A DNA stretch of 64,000 bases from Arion vulgaris (GCA_020796225.1 CM036767.1:25364100-25428099); one strand, 5' to 3'. Shown: positions 32,135 to 44,554, numbered from the stretch's first letter. The notes: generated by a model from the sequence alone, not told the origin. Made by a program: numbers and translations.

Positions 32135-35100
32135 GGAGAAATGATCAGGAGGAATTGTCGAAGTGCAAAACAGAGAGGACCAATTCTACAGAAGCTAGTC
32201 TATGACTTCGACATTTTTATGATTCAGGAAATCAACTTGCAGCAGGATAAAGCCCTTGAGTGTCCAGGATTTAAATGTTATTTCACTCCCAGTGAACCCG
32301 GAGTAGGACGAGGTCAGGCTATCTATGTGAAACATGGCCTTCCCACAACTGCCTTGACACACATGACTTCTACCCGAGGTGTGGAATTACAAGGAATTCA
32401 ATTAACAATTCGTGATCAGGCATGGCGAATCTATAATGTGTACGCCCATGTGGACAAACTCCATATTGCAGATAACTGGGATTTCCTTGAGAAGCTTTCA
32501 GATGTACTACGCACAAAGTTTCTTATAGCAGGGGATTTCAATGCACGATCAAAGGAGTGGGACAACGCTACCGAGAATAGACAGGGCATCGCTTTGAGTT
32601 CTGCTCTACTTAACTCTGACTTGACGATATTGAATGACGGCCGCCCAACTCGGTTAGCTTCTAGACCTGAGGACACTGATGGTGTCATTGATCTGGCACT
32701 GATCTCCACAACTGATGCTACTTTTGCTCGATGGAATGTTCTTGGGGCTCAAGACAGTGATCATCTTCCCTGCGTTGTTCTTCTTAATAAGGCCAATAAT
32801 TTGCTACACAGAAGACCCAAATCTGTCTTTCAGTACACGCCATGCCACTCTGATCACGAAAACCCATTACGTATACTGCGACAGACTGCCAGAAAGAAGA
32901 CTGCTAGGACTCCTTTTCTGCAACCACCTTGGTGGAATGAAAATGTTGAAAAGCATGGCTGGAAAAAGAGGCTGCACAAAATCATGGCAGAGAGCACGAA
33001 AGAAGCGACCTAGAAATATGTGTGATGTGGCTGAAAAGTCTGCTATTCGCCACAAAGCCACTGAGGATTTCAAAGTATTGGCTAGTGAGGCAAAGAGTGG
33101 GTTATGGGAGACTTTCATAAGCAAGTCTGTGGCGACAAGTCTCTATATCAATTCTGGCAGTTTCATAGCAAAATGAACAGGAGGATTACCAGCCAGTCTT
33201 TTCCTACTTTAAGTGACTCATCAGGATCCATCTTGACAACAGATGCAGAAAAGGGGCAGGGGTTCCTTCATCGTTTGGTGGAACAGACAGAAAAAGGTGA
33301 TAAAACTGACCGCCATAATATCATAAGTGCTCTTCTTGATATTACTAGCTCTGGAGAACCTTACATTGACTTAATAACAAAGGAAGATGTTGTTAATGCA
33401 CTCAAGGCAAGCCACAGCACCGCTCCAGGGCCTGATGGTGTCAAATATCATCACATCAAACAGCTGGACGAGACTGTTATTAATGCAGTTGTGATGGATT
33501 TTAATAAAAGTGTACAGAATGCTGTGGTACCCGAGCATTGGCTTCATAGTTATTTACGACCGCTCCACAAACATGGGAAGGATCCTAAACTGCTCAGCAG
33601 CTACCGCATACTCAACTTGCAAAATGTATATGGCAAATTACTAGAGAAGATAGTGGCCAGAAAGGTAATGTGTCACTTGGAGAATGACCACATCCTCCCT
33701 GACACTTTGAGTAGCTACCGACCAATGAAAGGGACATGGGACAATGCTGGCACGTTTACATATGATGTTTATGAAGGCTTCCAATCCAAGCAAGAGACTG
33801 TTGCTGTGGCCATCGACTTGGAGGATGCTTATAACAAGGTGAATTTTTCAATAATGGTGCGCTCTTTGATTAAATGTGAAGTTAATCCTTGGCTGGTGAA
33901 CTGGATAGCTGCTTCTTTAATGGAGAGAACCGTTGCACTCCGTTTAGGAACATGGACATCGGATCCTGCACGTATATGCCGGGATTACCCCAGGGTTCTC
34001 CTCTATCACCCGTGTTGTTTAATATTTACACAGCAAATGTAGCTAAAATTCAGCCAACCAGATTGGGTTACACATTGACATTTGCAGATGATATCTTAAT
34101 ATATAGGACTGGGTCAGATAGACGAGAGATGGTTGCCGACATTCAGAAAACATTGCATACCATCTCGGGTTGGTGTAGAGAGTCTCGCTCTCAGGTCAAT
34201 CCTGAAAAAGCGTGTATGTTGTGGTGCTCGTTGAATAATCACATCGTCAAGGCTGGCGTACCCTGTGTAATCTTTGATGAACATACCATCGAGCGCAGAG
34301 ACAGGCTGCGCTGTCTTGGAATAACATTTGATCGTAGTCTATCTTTCAAACACCATATTGAACAGACGATACAACGGTGCAAGCGTGGTCTTGCGGCTCT
34401 CAAAGTTATGGTGGCCGCACACCTTGAGCAGAGACTACTTGCCATTTTGTTCGATCGACTGGTAATGTCAGTGGTAGATTACGGACTCGGAATTTCTACG
34501 ATATCAAGATCACAATGTGAACGACTCGACGGGTTCAGAATGAAGGTATGCGTATAGTTCTGGGCTGCACTAGAGATACCGCCATTGTGAAGATGAGATA
34601 TATGCTTGGCCTTCTGTCACTCCGCTCCCGTCATGCAATCGCCCAAACCAAGGCATATATGCGGGTTACTTCGGATAAGAGACATCCACTTCACAAGAAC
34701 ACTAATGATGTTAGAGGCACGAGAATCAAGTGTGGCATGTTGTGGCCCAGGCTGAGAGAACAATTGGCCAGGTGACTACGGTTGCGACTCTACCAAAAGG
34801 AGAAGAATGGATCCCAACAGATGGTAGCATGATGAACTATCTCAACGTTATCATTACTCTTGGAAGAGAATATAGAGATTGGGACAACATGAAGGCTGAT
34901 CTTTGATTAAGCAGCTGATAGAAGATAATGCAAGGGATGATGATGTTGTTGTATATACCGATGGGTCGGTTCAACGTGGTGAGAATCCGGCTGGGGTTTC
35001 TTGGCTAATGCGCATGGTAGGGTTGTTGCAGAGCGAAGTGGGGCATACAGGACAACTACTTCTAGTATGAGGATGGAGGTTGAGGCTGTTACTGCTGCTC

Positions 35101-35595
35101 TCCATTGGATTTCTGGAACTTCATTTACTGGGGCAGTTGTTGTATCTGACTCTCAGTCGATGCTTCACAAGATCCAGAAGGGCAGGTTTCGGTATGAGTC
35201 TATAGAAGTTTCTAACCTCCAGCGGCTTACGTGGATATACTGTCCTGGGCATGCGGGTGTTTACGGTAATGAGAGAGCGGACAGGCTTGCATCAACAGCA
35301 TCGATTGTTGGGGAGTTGAAGATGGATAAGGGGATATTCTTCGGTCTCTTTGAGACTCTCTGTTGGATGAGGACACTAATATCGATGTTGAATCGATCAA
35401 GCGATTTAAGCAGTTTGGAGTTACCCGTTGTTCAAGTCGAACTGGATGCCTGAGAGGCAGAGTGAGAGGTGTGTTTAATCAGCGAGCCACAGGAACCATC
35501 AGTATGCATACTCTTCGATATCTGTTGGGGAGACTGAGCACCTATGGGTCTGCCCGGAGTGCAATGCGTCAGTTTAGTAACCAATAACCAATAAC
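32135..35595 (+). mobile_element. I-like LINE: endonuclease, RT and RNase H (best copy)
   Basis: The APE-type endonuclease spans 32141-32800: RRNCRSAKQRGPILQ, FMIQEINLQQDKAL, LIAGDFNARSKEWDNA, DGVIDLALIS and DSDHLPCVVLL (catalytic GDFNA and SDH). RT spans 33350-34560: STAPGPDGVKYHHIKQL, LRPLHKHGKDPK, VAIDLEDAYNKVNFSIMV, LPQGSPLSPVLFNIYTANV and the catalytic LTFADDILIYRTG (34075). RNase H spans 34945-35300: VVYTDGSVQ, TTTSSMRMEVEAVTAALHWI, VVVSDSQSMLHKIQKG and WIYCPGHAGVYGNERADRLA. Frameshifts near 32990, 33950-34040, 34550 and 34990 inactivate it. No ORF1 or zinc-knuckle protein is seen upstream. RNase H and an APE endonuclease place it near the I clade. Confidence 0.9.
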
Positions 35596-35818
35596 GATCA
35601 GTGAATATCAAAGCAGGCATTGAAGTGGGATGCAAAGGGTTCAAGAAAGAGGTCGATCTAAGGAGACCCTGAAATGAACTTTGCTGAGAGAGGCAGGAAA
35701 TATCAGTCTCAGTTCCATGGAGGAGATTGAGCGAGTTGCCGAGGATAGAGCGGTATGGAGAAATTACTTGCAGGCCCTATGTACGATATACGATCGAGAG
35801 GAATTATTATTATTATTA
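35596..35818 (+). mobile_element. LINE 3' tail with (ATT)n terminus
   Basis: It encodes MEEIERVAEDRAVWRNYLQA followed by LCTIYDREE, then attattattatta. The inverted copy at 54333-54566 is a discrete insertion with target-site duplication. This tail may therefore be the true 3' end of the preceding LINE or a separate insertion. Confidence 0.65.
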
Positions 35819-35819
35819 T

Positions 35820-37290
35820 AGCCAGACAGCCATTTAACCATCAGCGTACATATCCTTTACTATCTAATTAAAAAATCATGTATCTATGAGTCTGCTATGA
35901 GTGAGTTAATTTAGTTTTATTAACTATTAACTACGCAATATTCAGCTATTATAAAATCGTCAAAATTTTAACGATAGGATAGATGCTGTGGACTGAGCAT
36001 TCAAAAAATTATTAATTTATTTTAAATGCATGAAAAATATACTAACTAATACAAAACATATGTATATTGCACAATTTATTTTTTAAATGATAAATTTGAT
36101 AATATTACTGACTCTAATCATGTTGAAAACAACAGGCGTGGAGTGAGACTGTTGTACTGCCATCTTGGGATTTTTTGTAATGTGATTCGACTCTTGGAAA
36201 CTAGGTCACATGTATCACATATTACATCACACTGGTATTAAAACCACATAGTTTGATAGCCCATGAAATTTTTTAAATAACAATATATAACATGCCTTTT
36301 CTCAATGCAAGGTACTTATGTGGTTGTTAGTATTGGAGTAGGTCATTGTAAATGACAAAAAAACCTTCTTTTCTTCTTCTTCTGCAAACGCTTGCTGTCA
36401 GTTCAGGAGGAAGTCATGATGACTGGTATGCACTTCTGACTGAGTTTTGTACAAGGCCTACTTACCGTTTTACCAGTGTCTCTCAACATGCGATCAGCCA
36501 TCACCATCTTCAGAGGTACTTAAAGATTAGATCTTTCAAGTGTGATCGTTATAGGAAACCTGTTGCCCACGAAACACTTGCCTTGAGTCCTTGTACCATC
36601 GGTACTTTACGCCAGTGTTGATAAGTGAGGTTTGACTTCTCTATCAGATTTCCTGCCTTTGGTGAGGTCGTTGCTTACACATCGTATGAAAACACTCTTT
36701 AATGATCTTTTAATGCCATATATTTGGGCTTAGATCTACTCCAAAGAACATTTACTACTTCACTGACTGGGTGAGGTCGTTCCGGTTTAGGAGCATTATC
36801 AACCCTTCTAGGACTAGTCATTGACGATCACTTTTCTTGAATTCATTGCTCTTTAACGATCATTTGTCGCCGTATATTTGGGCTTTATAATCTGTGCCTA
36901 AGAAGGGTATTTCTATAGTATGTGTCCTTGCTGACTATGTGAGGTCATTCGGATTAGAACATTCTCAGTCATTGGAGACACATGTGCTTGCCGTGAAAAA
37001 CGATCATTTTTGCTTTTTATTGATCTGTTTATGATCTGAGCCATGGTGTTTGGACATCACCTTACACGATCTACGATGATCGGCATCCGAAAAGTATCGC
37101 CCTCCATCAATGCTTGGGTTAGCACCACTCAAGACTGTACATTATCTACCTTACTTTTCTATCCACAGTCAGTTTATTTCCAAAAAGAAGTATTCTCAGC
37201 CGTTTCGAGGTGCGTGTCGGCACTTGGCAATTCGCAATGTCTACTCTGTATTTTCCCTGTCCCTGGGAAACACTAGACTGGGGCTGCCCA
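35820..37290. other. Unassigned intron sequence
   Basis: 35820-36350 is plain AT-rich DNA. 36350-37290 holds an 89-codon plus frame (36352-36621) with no recognised domain, and loosely repeated tgatctttaatgcc / atatttgggctt / gaggtcgttc motifs at about 36660-36980, suggesting a decayed repeat. Confidence 0.35.
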
Positions 37291-37639
37291 CCGATATGTT
37301 AGAGGGTCTTTTTATTCGGCGCTAGCAACGCACTGAAATTTTCGATTGCCAACATCACACACCCTAGTTCTTCTGGGGATTTTAGTTGTTAGTACAACAG
37401 TACCGTGCCTGGTCATTCCAGGGGGAGCAGTTTCCTTAGGCACAAGAACGCAGCTTTAGGGTTTGCGCTCGGCCAACCTTACCCAATAAATGTATCTGCA
37501 CTCTGCCACAGAGTTTACTGCAATCTTCCCTTGTGTCATCACGATACGTTACACATTGTTCTCATGGATTCTTGCCTCACAGCTGGCAATTATAGTGCGG
37601 CCATTGACTCTGTAGGAGTTGGTTTTCATTTCCAGATGA

Positions 37640-37935
37640 CTTGTACTCTACTGTTTCTTACGTTTGCCTTACGTTTGTGCAACTTTTCATCGGACCTCGG
37701 CCAGAAGAAGTGTGCATTTTATTCAGGGTTTTGGACCTGTATTATGTTTCTGTGCTTGCATTACTACCACTACCTGTAGCTCTCACTTGATCTCTACCTG
37801 TTTAGCCAAACAGGATTCTCTGTCTGTTTCCAGGGTCACCACGTGGAGTGGGGTAGGATCTTGAATAGTGCCAGCTCACTAAACCTGGCGCAATGTTGTC
37901 CCTATAACTGTGCCTTTGACACCTTAAAAAAACCT
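37640..37935 (+). repeat. Piece of GC-rich dispersed repeat (inverted match to 47555-47790)
   Basis: Shared blocks in inverted order include ctaccactacctgtagctct, gtttccagggtcaccacgtg, ggatcttgaatagtgcc and gcctttgacacc. It corresponds to the left part of the 47556-48936 element. 37290-37640 may extend it less clearly. Confidence 0.68.
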
Positions 37936-38065
37936 TTAAAATCTCTACATGTTTGGGAGTTAATACAATAAGTCATTTTTATTAACTATTGTATTAAGTG
38001 AGATGTTAAATATAGACATCATTTATAAACAACTAACCATCATCTCAATGACATTCACTACTTAC

Positions 38066-38235
38066 CTTTCAACCATAAATTCAAAATTTCCAACTTTAGT
38101 GGTGTGTGATGATACTAGATAAATAGCCATGGAAGACAATCCACAGTGGATTAGATTCTTGCTATGAATAAAGTCCATCGCAGAACAAATTTGGTGTACA
38201 ATGCTTATGCTTTCATGATACAGAAGACATCTAGT
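38066..38235 (-). CDS. TEX14: TEX14-like exon: degenerate catalytic and DFG loops
   Basis: The acceptor is aatattttcag and the donor GAAAG|GTAAGT. The exon holds 56 codons + 2 nt. It encodes SIVHQICSAMDFIHSKNLIH, then CGLSSMAIYLVS, then KVGNFEFMVE. The helix-E motif and ...IH are kinase-like, but HRDLKxxN reads HCGLSSMAI, losing the catalytic Asp, Lys and Asn. The DFG site reads GNFEF, losing the metal-binding Asp. This pattern defines an inactive kinase and resembles the TEX14 family, in which the same loops are eroded. No frameshift is present. Confidence 0.87.
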
Positions 38236-38239
38236 CTGA

Positions 38240-38955
38240 AAATATTCATATGGTTTTTTTCACACATTTCAGACAAATTGCACCTTTATCAGAAGAAGTA
38301 ACTTCAAAGAAATAACCTGACCGAGTTTCTGAAGATTACAAGCAACATTAATCAGTAAAGGTAAAATAACAAAAATAGTTATCTCGTCAGGTTTCTAATT
38401 TCTCTATGAATTCTATGTGACTGATGAAAAGGAAAATTTGGATTTGCATATTGTGCTTCTATTTATCACTCTGTTCCAACTGTCAAGTAAAGCAAATACC
38501 AGTCGCTGTCATCTAGTCACTTTAACTCCGGCCTCTGAACTAAATAAAATAATTTAAATAATGCACACATACACACTCACATACAAATCCCTCATTTAAA
38601 ATAAACTTTAAACAAATATAATGAGTTGTTAAAAAGTGCCCTTTAATTCCTTGTATCCAAGACACGCTCCCAACATAGGGAATAGTTCTCTCAGTATGCC
38701 AAAACACGATCCCAGCGTTTATTTTGGGTTCATGCACTTTTTGTTTCAATGCTCAGCTGTAATTGACGAAACCGTTCTTTTTTATAAATATCAACGGGCA
38801 GATAACTCTCCTTTCATACGCATCAAATGAGCATGGTCTGACATCTGTTTATATTTTTTTAAATTTAATTTGTTTGACTAACATATTTTTTCTGTTGCCA
38901 AAAGGTAAGCTTGATGCTTAACTTAATAACAAGATGTCCTTTCGCCCTCAACGTC
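38240..38955. other. Intron sequence without recognisable features
   Basis: Ordinary AT-rich DNA. No frame or repeat was recognised. Confidence 0.4.
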
Positions 38956-38961
38956 TGTTAA

Positions 38962-39262
38962 CTCTTTCCACGCACAGCAGTTATTTCCTCAATTTTTAAG
39001 CAGTTAATTCAAGGAAGAAAAAAAAAAAACCCATCCCAACTACTTGTCAATAAATAAACATATATATATAATTATATACTAAATTGAAGAAAACTGGACA
39101 ACCCAATAGAATAACAAGGTTAAAAAGTAGTATAAGTAAAATAGTAGAAGTAAAACTAGAAAGACTTCTTATAAGGAAGCAACTCTATGGCGCAGTGTGC
39201 GGCTTAAAGCGTGCAATGGACTTCAGCCGTGGCGCAGTGTGCGGCTTAAAGCGTGGAAAGAG
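38962..39262 (+). mobile_element. TTAA-flanked MITE, copy 3 (best preserved)
   Basis: Perfect 12-bp inverted ends CTCTTTCCACGC / GCGTGGAAAGAG, with TTAA on both sides (38958-38961, 39263-39266). The right half carries two direct copies of ggcgcagtgtgcggcttaaa-gcgtg. The 60-codon frame at 39084-39266 matches that of copy 1 with only a few substitutions. Confidence 0.87.
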
Positions 39263-39266
39263 TTAA

Positions 39267-39700
39267 CTGCTGAACAAGTCACTGGTATGTTCCAAAGTTC
39301 ATGTCAACATGACAAGGATTTCACTGACAGTGAATCTGTTGATGACGAATTTAGTAGTAGTGGTTCGAGTATTGTTTTAACTGATAATGGTTTTTTTTTA
39401 ATGGTAAACATGTTGCATGAATGCCAATTATATGAATTTATGTGCTTTGGAGTGGTGGTGTATAAAATGAATTTGAGAGTAATAGTTGTTATATAATTTT
39501 AAATTCTGAGGATGAATTACAAAGTTGAAATGTAAATAAAGAAATGTGTGGATCAATTCTATACAAAATACATGGATTTTCCTGGTGGTAAGTTGAATTT
39601 TTCATACATTTTTATTTGATTTTTTTCAATAACATGAAATACAACAATACTTTACTAAATAAATACTAATTTACATGGATAACTTATTTATTATCAGATT
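39267..39700. other. Unassigned; acidic reading frame next to MITE
   Basis: Directly after the TTAA, the plus strand reads LTAEQVTGMFQSSCQHDKDF, TDSESVDDEFSSSGSS and VLTDNGFF before losing resemblance to protein. An acidic Ser-rich N-terminus is common in piggyBac-type transposases, but nothing downstream supports one. Confidence 0.3.
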
Positions 39701-39707
39701 GTTTGCT

Positions 39708-39890
39708 CGAGTGGTTACCGAGGCCCAAATTTGGGGTGTAAAGAATAGAACCACTGTTACCTGCCACGCATGTCGTAAGACGTCCATGTGTTGCCGGGGC
39801 TCACAAGGGGAGCAAAGAGTAGCGGCACTGCGACCTACAAGGCATGTCGTAAGAGACGACTAAGGTGGGGTTTGGCGTAGGGCTGGCTAC
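39708..39890 (+). repeat. Two SINE-like heads in tandem
   Basis: First head: cgagtggttaccgaggccca through accactgttacctgccacgc to atgtcgtaaga (39708-39782). Second head: gttgccggggctcacaaggg through gcactgcgacctacaaggca to tgtcgtaagagacgactaagg (39788-39865). The two variants are otherwise found singly in the window. The LINE starts immediately downstream. Confidence 0.7.
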
Positions 39891-39899
39891 CCTATCCAG

Positions 39900-42800
39900 T
39901 AGAAAATTTTAGCCACAAAATCCAACCAACCATGAACAAGTCACATAAAAATAAAATAAAAACTGTGCCAACCAAGAGGAAAGGAAGCTCTTCTAGAAGA
40001 GGTATGAAGCGATGCAGAGAAAGCCGCAAGGAGTCTACACCGCAGATTATCTTCCTTTCACCTAGGAAAAGCTCCAGAATTGGCACCTAATGTTAGAAGT
40101 ATGTATGAAATGGGAAAGACAGCACAGGTTGTAAATGAGATGAAATTTCACGGGATTGGCATCTTGGGATTATGTGAAACTAGGTGGAATGGTGCAGGCA
40201 AACAACGTCTAAACACAGGAGAAACAATGCTGTTCTCAGGCCATATGGAAGAAAATGCCCCCATAGTGAAGGAGTGGCTTTAATGCTATCTAAAGAAGCG
40301 GAGAATGCACTAATAAAATGGGAAGCAGTGAGTCCTAGGATAATCACAGCAACATTCAGAACCACCAAAAGAAAGTATTCTTGAATGTGACCCAGTGTTA
40401 TGCACCTACCAATGATAAAGAGGAAAAAGTAAAGAGGAATTTTACATAAAACTTCAAAATACTATAGGTAATCAGAGAAATGGGAACATCAAAATTCTGA
40501 TGGGTGACCTCAATGCCAAAATAGGTTCGGACAACATAGGCTACGAGGAGATCATGGGGAAACACGGACTAGGGATAATGAACGAAAATGGAGAACTATT
40601 CACTAATTTCTGTGCAGCGAATCAATACGTCATAGGTGGAAGTGTCTTTCCACATATAAGAATACATAAAGCAACCAGATTACAGAACAGAAAATCAAAT
40701 TAACCACATATGCATAAACAAGAAATTTAGGTCATCTCTACAAGATGTAAGGGTTCTAAGGGGGGCAGATGTAGATTCAGATTACCATTTGCTGATAAGT
40801 AAAATTAAACTGAAGCTTAAGCGATACATAACATCCCATGAACATAGACATCAATATAATGTAGGATACCTCAGAAGTCAGGAAACAAAGGAACAGTTCA
40901 CGGTCACAGTCTCTAATAAGTATGAGGTTTTGTGGCAATTAGAAGATGAGGTGAGTGAAGAAGAATGTTGGCAGCAAGCCAAAAATATTTGGAATGAAAC
41001 ATGCACAGAGGTTTTAGGAAAGAAGGAGCGGAATCATAAGGCATGGATAACTCCAGAAACTCTCAAGGAAATAGAGAAAGGAAAAAGAGGAAAGCAGATT
41101 TAAATAATAGCAAAACTAGAACTGCCAAAGTCATAGCCCAGGAAAAGTACACAGAAGCTAGCAAGAAAGTGAAGAAACAAATAAAGTTAGATAAAAGACA
41201 ATACGTAGAAGATCTAGCAAGAGAAGCAGAGGTAGCTGCAGGAAAAGGAAACCTTAGGGATCTTTACAACATGACTAGAAAGCTAGCAGGAAAATACAGT
41301 CCATCAAATGGGTTGATCAAAAATAGTAGTGGGGAAACTATCACTAATGTTAGAGACCATATGGAAAGATGGATGGAATACTTCAAGGAACTCCTGAACA
41401 GACCAGCACCTACAAACCCCCAGATATCCAACCGGCAGAAATTGACTTGGACATCAACTGTGAGAAACCATCCAAGGAGGAGATTAGTAAAGCCATTAAA
41501 CTTTTAAAAGATGGAAAGCGGCCGGTCCAGATGGTATTCCAGCGGAGGCGGTTAAAGCCAACATAAACACATCCACAGAAATACTGTATAAATTATTTAG
41601 CAGAATCTGGGAGACCGAAGAAATACCAGTAAACTGGAGAGAAGGATACCTGGTGAAGCTACCAAAGAAAGGGGACCTCCAGAAGTGTGAAAACTATAGG
41701 GAATAATGCTGTTGTCAGTACCTGGGAAAATACTAAGCAGCGTCATCCTGGAGAGACTGAGAGATGCCATTGATATAAAGCTAAGAGATGAACAGGCAGG
41801 CTTCCGACCAAATAGATCCTTTGCTGACCAGATAGCCACATAATAGAGGAAAGTATTGAATGGAAATCCCCACTTTATATAGGATTTGTGGATTATGAGA
41901 AGGCTTTTGAAGGTATTGATAGGGAAACCCTTTGAAAATTAATGAGACATTATGGAATCCCACAGAAAATTATTAACCTAATAAAAGCAACATATACAGA
42001 TATGAAATGTAGAGTTCTTCATGAAGGTAAACTAACAGATACTTTTGGAATAGAAACAGGAGTGCGTCAGGGATGTCTTCTATCACCTTTGTTGTTCTTA
42101 CTGACAATAGACTGGATTATGAAAGACCACAGTAACTAACACCAGAAATGGAATCCAATGGACTGTGACAGAGCAACTAGATGATCTGGACTTCGCTGAT
42201 GATATAGCCCTTCTGTCACATACACGAAATCAGATGCAGGATAAGCTAAACACATTGAATCAAAGGTCCCAGCAACTAGGGCTGAACATTCATAAGGGAA
42301 AGACAAAGATATTGAGAATTAACCAAGAAAACGACAACTTGATCTCCATGGGGGAAATCCCACTTCAAGAGGTAGAATCATACACATATTTGGGCAGCAA
42401 CGTAGACAAAGAGGGTGGAACAGATAGAGATGTTAAAATAAGAATACAGAAGGCAAGAGGAGCTTTCATTGCACTGGGAAACATTTGGAAGTCCAAAGAA
42501 ATCAAATCTAGAACAAAAATCCGGATATTTAACTCTAATGTTAAAGCAGTTCTACTGTATGGGTCAGAAACATGGAGAACAACTAAAACAATAGCGCATA
42601 AATTGCAAACATTCATCAACTGCGCAGAATAGAGGGAATAAGATGGTATGATAGGGTCACAAATGAGGAACTTATGGAGAGAACAAGACAGATTCCAGTG
42701 AACGAACAGGTTAAAAAAGACGCTGGCGCTGGATAGGAGGATAGGACACACTTTGCGAAATCCGGAGGGGAATATAACAAGAAGGGTCCTTGCCTGGAAC

Positions 42801-42960
42801 CCGAGGGACAGCGAAAGAAGGGGAGGCCGAGAAATACATGGAGACAAGATTTGGAGGCAGAGATCAACAATATAAAGAAGAGCTGGAGGGAGCTGCAGGA
42901 GATAGCTAGAGATAGGAAGACTTGGCATGAGTTGGTTGAGGGCCTATGCCCCAACCCGGG
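39900..42960 (+). mobile_element. APE-RT LINE, nearly full length, frameshifted
   Basis: Endonuclease: APNVRSMYEMGKTAQVVNEM, GILGLCETRWNGAG, GVALMLSKEAENALIKWEAV, MGDLNAKIGSDNIGYEEIMG (catalytic Asp and Asn) and DSDYHLLISK. Connector: NVGYLRSQETKEQF and EKYTEASKKVKKQIKLDKRQ. RT: AIKLLKDGK, ISKIW-type text, QAGFRPNRSFADQIA, GFVDYEKAFEGIDRETL, VRQGCLLSPLLFLLTIDWIM and the catalytic LDFADDIALL (42190), then SYTYLGSNVDKEGGTDRDVK and FNSNVKAVLLYGSETWRTT. Tail: RIEGIRWYD, ERTRQIPV, RRWRWIG and KKGRPRNTWRQDLEAEINNI, then WHELVEGLCP. More than six frameshifts. The tail runs into a SINE-like module at 42980. Confidence 0.9.
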
Positions 42961-42979
42961 TAAAAAGGCAAAGAGAGAA

Positions 42980-43172
42980 AGATGTCTTAAGAGGCGACTA
43001 AGGAGGTTTGGCTGAAATTGGATGCACGTGTCCTAAACGTCTAGAAGTCTATGCGTTTAGGGGCCTACCAAACCAATGTGCAACATATACACATTCTTGG
43101 CAAAGATCAAACATATCACAAAGAGTGATTAAAATTGGTCGTAAAGAACGAACGCAAAGAAGAAGATCAGAT
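42980..43172 (+). repeat. SINE-like module (AEIGCTCPKR type), copy 3
   Basis: tgtcttaagaggcgactaag is followed by the ggctgaaattggatgcacgt body and ends aacgcaaagaagaagatc. It lacks the upstream head and starts exactly at the GCGACTAA core, next to the LINE terminus. Confidence 0.75.
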
Positions 43173-43339
43173 TGTTCAGAATTTAATTCTGCATCTTTTG
43201 ATACACATAGTTTAAATTTAGCTCACATAGAACTGAAGTTATATGCATATTTCCAAGATCACTCCATTTTGAAAAGTTTTGCTAGAAATGTGTTCTGGCA
43301 GAGAGGGATCTCACTCAAATATTTGGTTTGGATATTAAG

Positions 43340-43620
43340 AGTTAAAAATTATCCCTCACAGATCAAGAAGAAAGTCTCAACAGATGGAAAGAATATTGCA
43401 GTGAAATGTATATGAAAAGGGAATTAGAGCAAATGCTGAAATAATCACAGAGAAAGAACCGGAACCATCATTAGAGGAAGTTGAATCGGCAGTAAAAACT
43501 CAAGACAGGAAAATCACCAGGATGTTATAATATTTCAGCATAGTTTATGGGAAGAATATGAAAATGGAAGAAAACATCAGAAAACACAAGCTGGATTTCA
43601 GCTAGAAAGTTTTTTCATTT
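43340..43620 (+). mobile_element. LINE connector/RT N-terminal fragment
   Basis: In mixed frames: QEESLNRWKEYCSEMYMKRE, EPEPSLEEVESAVK and LKTGKSPGCYNIS. This is the segment just before RT motif 1 of RTE-like LINEs. Confidence 0.55.
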
Positions 43621-43629
43621 CTTTATATG

Positions 43630-43850
43630 CTGGTGCTAGTGCTCACTGTACAGATTTTTTAGATTATGACACATTTTTTTCAATTTTTCCCATTTAATTT
43701 GTTTTCTCTTCACTATGGTCATTAGTATTTCTGGAGATATCCAATCTTGGATCTTCATTTCTCTGAATCCCAAACATGCTTTGCTGTTCTCACTGCATAC
43801 GGATGAGATTTTTTTCAAATTTTCAGTTGACATCATCTTTGCCAGTTACT
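43630..43850 (-). mobile_element. LINE connector fragment, opposite strand
   Basis: The minus-strand frame FREMKIQDWISPEILMTIVK / RKQIKWEKLKK resembles the W-ISPE(I/T)L...R(R/K)xxK segment between endonuclease and RT of LINEs. 43850-44290 shows nothing further. Confidence 0.45.
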
Positions 43851-44290
43851 CTTTACTTCATACTTAGGCTTCCTTACATCTGTTACAAAAACAGTTCTAG
43901 TGGATATGTTCTTCAGTGTGTCAGTATCATCTTTCTTTGCATTGATATCTTCAGGCAGATAATTGCCCTGATTTTCATCCGTATGTCACAAATAGGTGAT
44001 GGTCCCTTCTTTCACCCGTCCCTCTTCTCAACTTTACATCCTGCAGTGTCTCCATCCACCACTGGTCTTTTCGTAAACTTACTAATTTTAACGAGTTGCC
44101 CTGGATAGAAAGGTATAGAGTAATTACTTGCAGATCCTACGTAACACAGTACAAAAATTCCCACATTTAGGTTTATAATTTTTACTTGTTTCACTTGTGT
44201 GTCATAAGACAACACAGACTTGCAATTTTCAATACAATAAATGTTCTTTCCATCTGAAAAAGGGCACTATAAAATATATGCATTTTATAC

Positions 44291-44414
44291 CGTTTGGTGC
44301 AGAAGAAAGTGCAGCGTCGCATTTTCAACATGTTCAAAGACCAGCATCATTCTGTCTAGGTACGCTGACTGAGAGATGCCCATCAGCAAAAGAATTTTTG
44401 GGTGTCGCAACTTT
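44291..44414 (-). CDS. TEX14: TEX14-like exon: KLRHP strand and hinge
   Basis: The acceptor is ccttcatag and the donor CAAACG|GTATAA. The exon holds 1 + 41x3 nt and exits in phase 0. It starts KLRHPKILLLMG and continues DRMMLVFEHVENATLHFLLH, the strand 4 / strand 5 / hinge segment of a protein kinase, including the LVFE hinge that contacts adenine in active kinases. The HP-x-I-L-L-L-M spacing is standard. It is one of the two most diagnostic exons for assigning a TEX14-type pseudokinase. Confidence 0.85.
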
Positions 44415-44554
44415 CTATGAAGGAGAATAGAAAATACAATGTTATATGAAAATATGAATAGTTGATGACTACAATAATACAATGAATATAGGCTTGTAGG
44501 TCACATCATTTGTCGAGACTTTCTCCTCTGATTAACATTCAAAGACATTCTAAT

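Noticed and set aside
13207..35590. Host RNase H or DNase genes
   Set aside because: Endonuclease, RT and RNase H occur in LINE order, with LINE tails and frameshifts.
36352..36621. 89-codon plus frame as an exon
   Set aside because: No splice signals, no domain, and lies in loosely repeated DNA.
18106..43172. Short protein starting MAEIGCTCPKR as a conserved small gene
   Set aside because: It recurs only within a SINE-like repeat in three places and both orientations. Similarity is fully explained by repeat identity.
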